Source of the DNA: an uncultured Bacteroidales bacterium
Lineage (GTDB): Bacteria > Bacteroidota > Bacteroidia > Bacteroidales > F082
Assembly: GCA_947303335.1 (NCBI GenBank)
Contig: CAMYYB010000013.1
Location: forward strand, 1-48,759
Direction: 5' to 3'
DNA length: 48,759 nt
This document shows, one piece after another, positions 47,109 to 48,759 of this stretch; within the stretch, counting starts at the first letter, position 1, and each line of letters starts with the position of its first letter. Under the pieces are notes generated by a model that ran no database searches, was not told where the DNA came from, and saw only the letters and a list, made by a program, of their open reading frames with translations. A program made the position numbers and the translations under genes.

Positions 47109-48759
47109 ATGAACCTCCTCACAAAGTTTCAAAACAAATATTTTAGTTCCAAGGCCTTCTTTGGATTGGACTTATGCCTTTCTGTCGGGGCATCGGTTAT
47201 TGTTTTGCTTGTACTGAGTTTCTTCACCAGTTCCGATTGTTATGCAGGCAACTTTGTCGGGTGGTGGATAGGCGGCTCAGTTGCCGCCAGCATCATGGCC
47301 ATGCTTGCCTTCAAGGAATACAAGCTCGTAGTTCGCTATTCCTCCTTCCACGACCTGATGCGCTATGCCTTGACGTTCCTAACAAAAGTAGTATTGTTAG
47401 GCATCATCGTTGCAATAACTTGTCTGTTCAACTCCAGCGTTTTAGTTGCGCTCTGCTGTGATTTCCTGCTTTCCTTGTTTTTGGTTTTGTTGGTTCGTGT
47501 GTTGATGGTGGGAGTCTACAATCGCTACAAGAGCAACCTGAACGACATTAAAAACCGACAACGCGTGCTTGTCTTTGGCACTTCCGACAAGTCGGTGGCG
47601 GCCATCACCCGATTGCAAAACTCACCCCATTACCGGGTCGTCGGGTTCGTCTCCCCCGAAAGCACCACGAAAAAGCTCAAGCTGTCGGATTATCCCATTT
47701 TCAACTACGAAAACAATAAAGAACTGCAAAACATTTTCGATCGTCTATCCATCTCGGCACTCCTTTTCGCCAACGAGAAAGAGGCCCAGCATGAAAACAC
47801 ACTCATTGACTATTGCAACCACAACAATATCAAACTTCTCATCGCTCCGACCATCAACGAAGTGGAAGAAGGACGTTTATCAAATAGCCGGGTAAGGGCC
47901 ATCAAGATAGAAGACCTGCTTGGACGACCCGAAATAGAATTGTCGATGGATGCAATCATCGACAACTTCAAGGGCAAGATTGTATTGGTCACGGGAGCGG
48001 CGGGCAGCATCGGCAGCGAGCTTTGCCGACAGCTTGCCACATTTGGGGTAAAACGGCTAATACTATTCGACAATGCAGAGACGCCCATGCACAACATTCG
48101 TCTTGAGCTTGAAGGACGATTTCCCGAGCTGGATTTCGTCCCCGTTATTGGCGACGTAAGGCAACAAGCCCGTCTGGATTTCGCTTTCAGGCACTATCAT
48201 CCCCAAGTCGTGTTCCATGCGGCTGCCTACAAACATGTGCCATTGATGGAAGAGAATCCCTGCGAAGCTGTGTTGGTGAATGTGTACGGCTCGCGTAATG
48301 TGGCCGACAAGTGCATCGAGTATGATGTGGAGAAGATGGTGATGATCAGTACCGACAAGGCGGTGAACCCCACCAATATCATGGGATGCTCAAAGCGACT
48401 GGCCGAAATCTATGTACAGTCACTTGGTCTGGCGATAGAGCAAGGCAAGCATCCAGGAAAGACGAAGTTCGTCACCACCCGTTTTGGCAATGTGTTGGGA
48501 AGCAATGGCAGTGTCATCCCGCGTTTCAGAGAACAAATAGAGAACGGTGGCCCCATCACGGTGACCCATCCCGACATCACAAGGTTCTTCATGACCATTC
48601 CCGAAGCATGCCGTTTGGTGATGGAGGCGGCCACCATGAGCACAGGAACCCAAATCTTCGTGTTCGACATGGGCGAAAGCGTGAAGATTGACACCTTGGC
48701 ACGTCGTATGATTCAGCTTGCCGGATATGAGGTGGGCAAAGACATTGAAATCAAATACA
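47109..48759 (+). CDS. Second membrane-bound nucleotide-sugar dehydratase copy (partial)
   Basis: ATG at 47109 opens a frame that runs off the window end after 550 complete codons. It is a near-identical copy of the 634-residue dehydratase at 38559-40463, in opposite orientation: same four N-terminal membrane helices, RVLVFGTSDKS, VTGAAGSIGSELC and STDKAVNPTNIMG motifs. Differences are concentrated at the start (MNLLTKF versus MSLFSKF, CYAGNFVG versus YYAGNFIW) and a few substitutions such as VEQGKHPG to IEQGKHPG. By analogy it should be the first gene of a second, rightward glycan locus outside the window. Confidence 0.93.
   Translation, partial: MNLLTKFQNKYFSSKAFFGLDLCLSVGASVIVLLVLSFFTSSDCYAGNFVGWWIGGSVAASIMAMLAFKEYKLVVRYSSFHDLMRYALTFLTKVVLLGIIVAITCLFNSSVLVALCCDFLLSLFLVLLVRVLMVGVYNRYKSNLNDIKNRQRVLVFGTSDKSVAAITRLQNSPHYRVVGFVSPESTTKKLKLSDYPIFNYENNKELQNIFDRLSISALLFANEKEAQHENTLIDYCNHNNIKLLIAPTINEVEEGRLSNSRVRAIKIEDLLGRPEIELSMDAIIDNFKGKIVLVTGAAGSIGSELCRQLATFGVKRLILFDNAETPMHNIRLELEGRFPELDFVPVIGDVRQQARLDFAFRHYHPQVVFHAAAYKHVPLMEENPCEAVLVNVYGSRNVADKCIEYDVEKMVMISTDKAVNPTNIMGCSKRLAEIYVQSLGLAIEQGKHPGKTKFVTTRFGNVLGSNGSVIPRFREQIENGGPITVTHPDITRFFMTIPEACRLVMEAATMSTGTQIFVFDMGESVKIDTLARRMIQLAGYEVGKDIEIKY

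Overview
The window is a surface-polysaccharide (capsule / O-antigen type) region of a Bacteroidales bacterium. Several things point there: many promoters with a -7 box of the form TAnnTTTG; a lysyl-tRNA synthetase with a C-terminal extension; a Mfa2-like lipoprotein; HU-like and T7-lysozyme-type amidase genes; and Bacteroidetes-type short dispersed repeats. No tRNA, rRNA, CRISPR array, transposase or site-specific recombinase gene was seen.

Layout. 1-3.5 kb is housekeeping: lysS and a ClC-type channel on the + strand. 3.5-7.2 kb (- strand) is a three-gene operon: a DegT-type sugar aminotransferase, a FucP-type transporter, and a nucleotidyltransferase fused to a GHMP-kinase-like domain. 7.2-15 kb (+ strand) starts with a promoter and a structured leader. 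It then encodes UDP-glucose dehydrogenase, the UDP-L-FucNAc pathway (CapG/WecB-, CapE- and CapF-like), a lipoprotein and a UDP-glucuronate 4-epimerase. A GxxExxY gene bounded by inverted repeats sits between capE and capF. 15-15.5 kb is a non-coding element with ~60-bp inverted arms.

15.5-40.5 kb reads leftward. Counted from its upstream (right) end it holds a membrane-bound nucleotide-sugar dehydratase, Wzy, Wzx, the initiating sugar transferase and an ATP-grasp enzyme. Next is an apparently independent three-gene DUF262 / AAA-ATPase / unknown operon. Then comes a ten-gene block of unusual content: a U32-like barrel, ATP-grasp, acyltransferase-3, MmgE/PrpD, LDH2-type dehydrogenase, CitE-like aldolase, two sugar-transfer-associated ATP-grasps, and the two halves of a class-I fumarase/tartrate dehydratase. 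WbuB-like L-FucNAc transferase follows, then a small operon resembling a toxin-antitoxin-SecB-chaperone module, then a sugar aminotransferase, WbuC and a 56-codon ORF. The likely product is a glycan containing L-FucNAc and uronic acid. I infer that it may also be decorated with a hydroxy-carboxylic acid attached by ATP-grasp ligases.

40.5-48.8 kb is accessory DNA between two almost identical, inverted copies of the dehydratase gene; the right copy runs off the window. It holds a DUF6922-like gene, a STAND ATPase, an orphan promoter plus leader between perfect 15-bp inverted repeats (a candidate invertible promoter), an amidase, an IVP-type four-helix gene between repeat arrays, an HU-like protein, an unknown 481-residue protein followed by three palindromes at 22-bp spacing, a fragment of an ATPase gene and an 11-bp tandem repeat.

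Variation is the theme of the window. There is a C14/G14 tract that breaks the acyltransferase, in-frame repeat insertions in three biosynthetic enzymes, a candidate promoter inversion, and a large inverted duplication. All family assignments were made by reading the sequences, without database searches.
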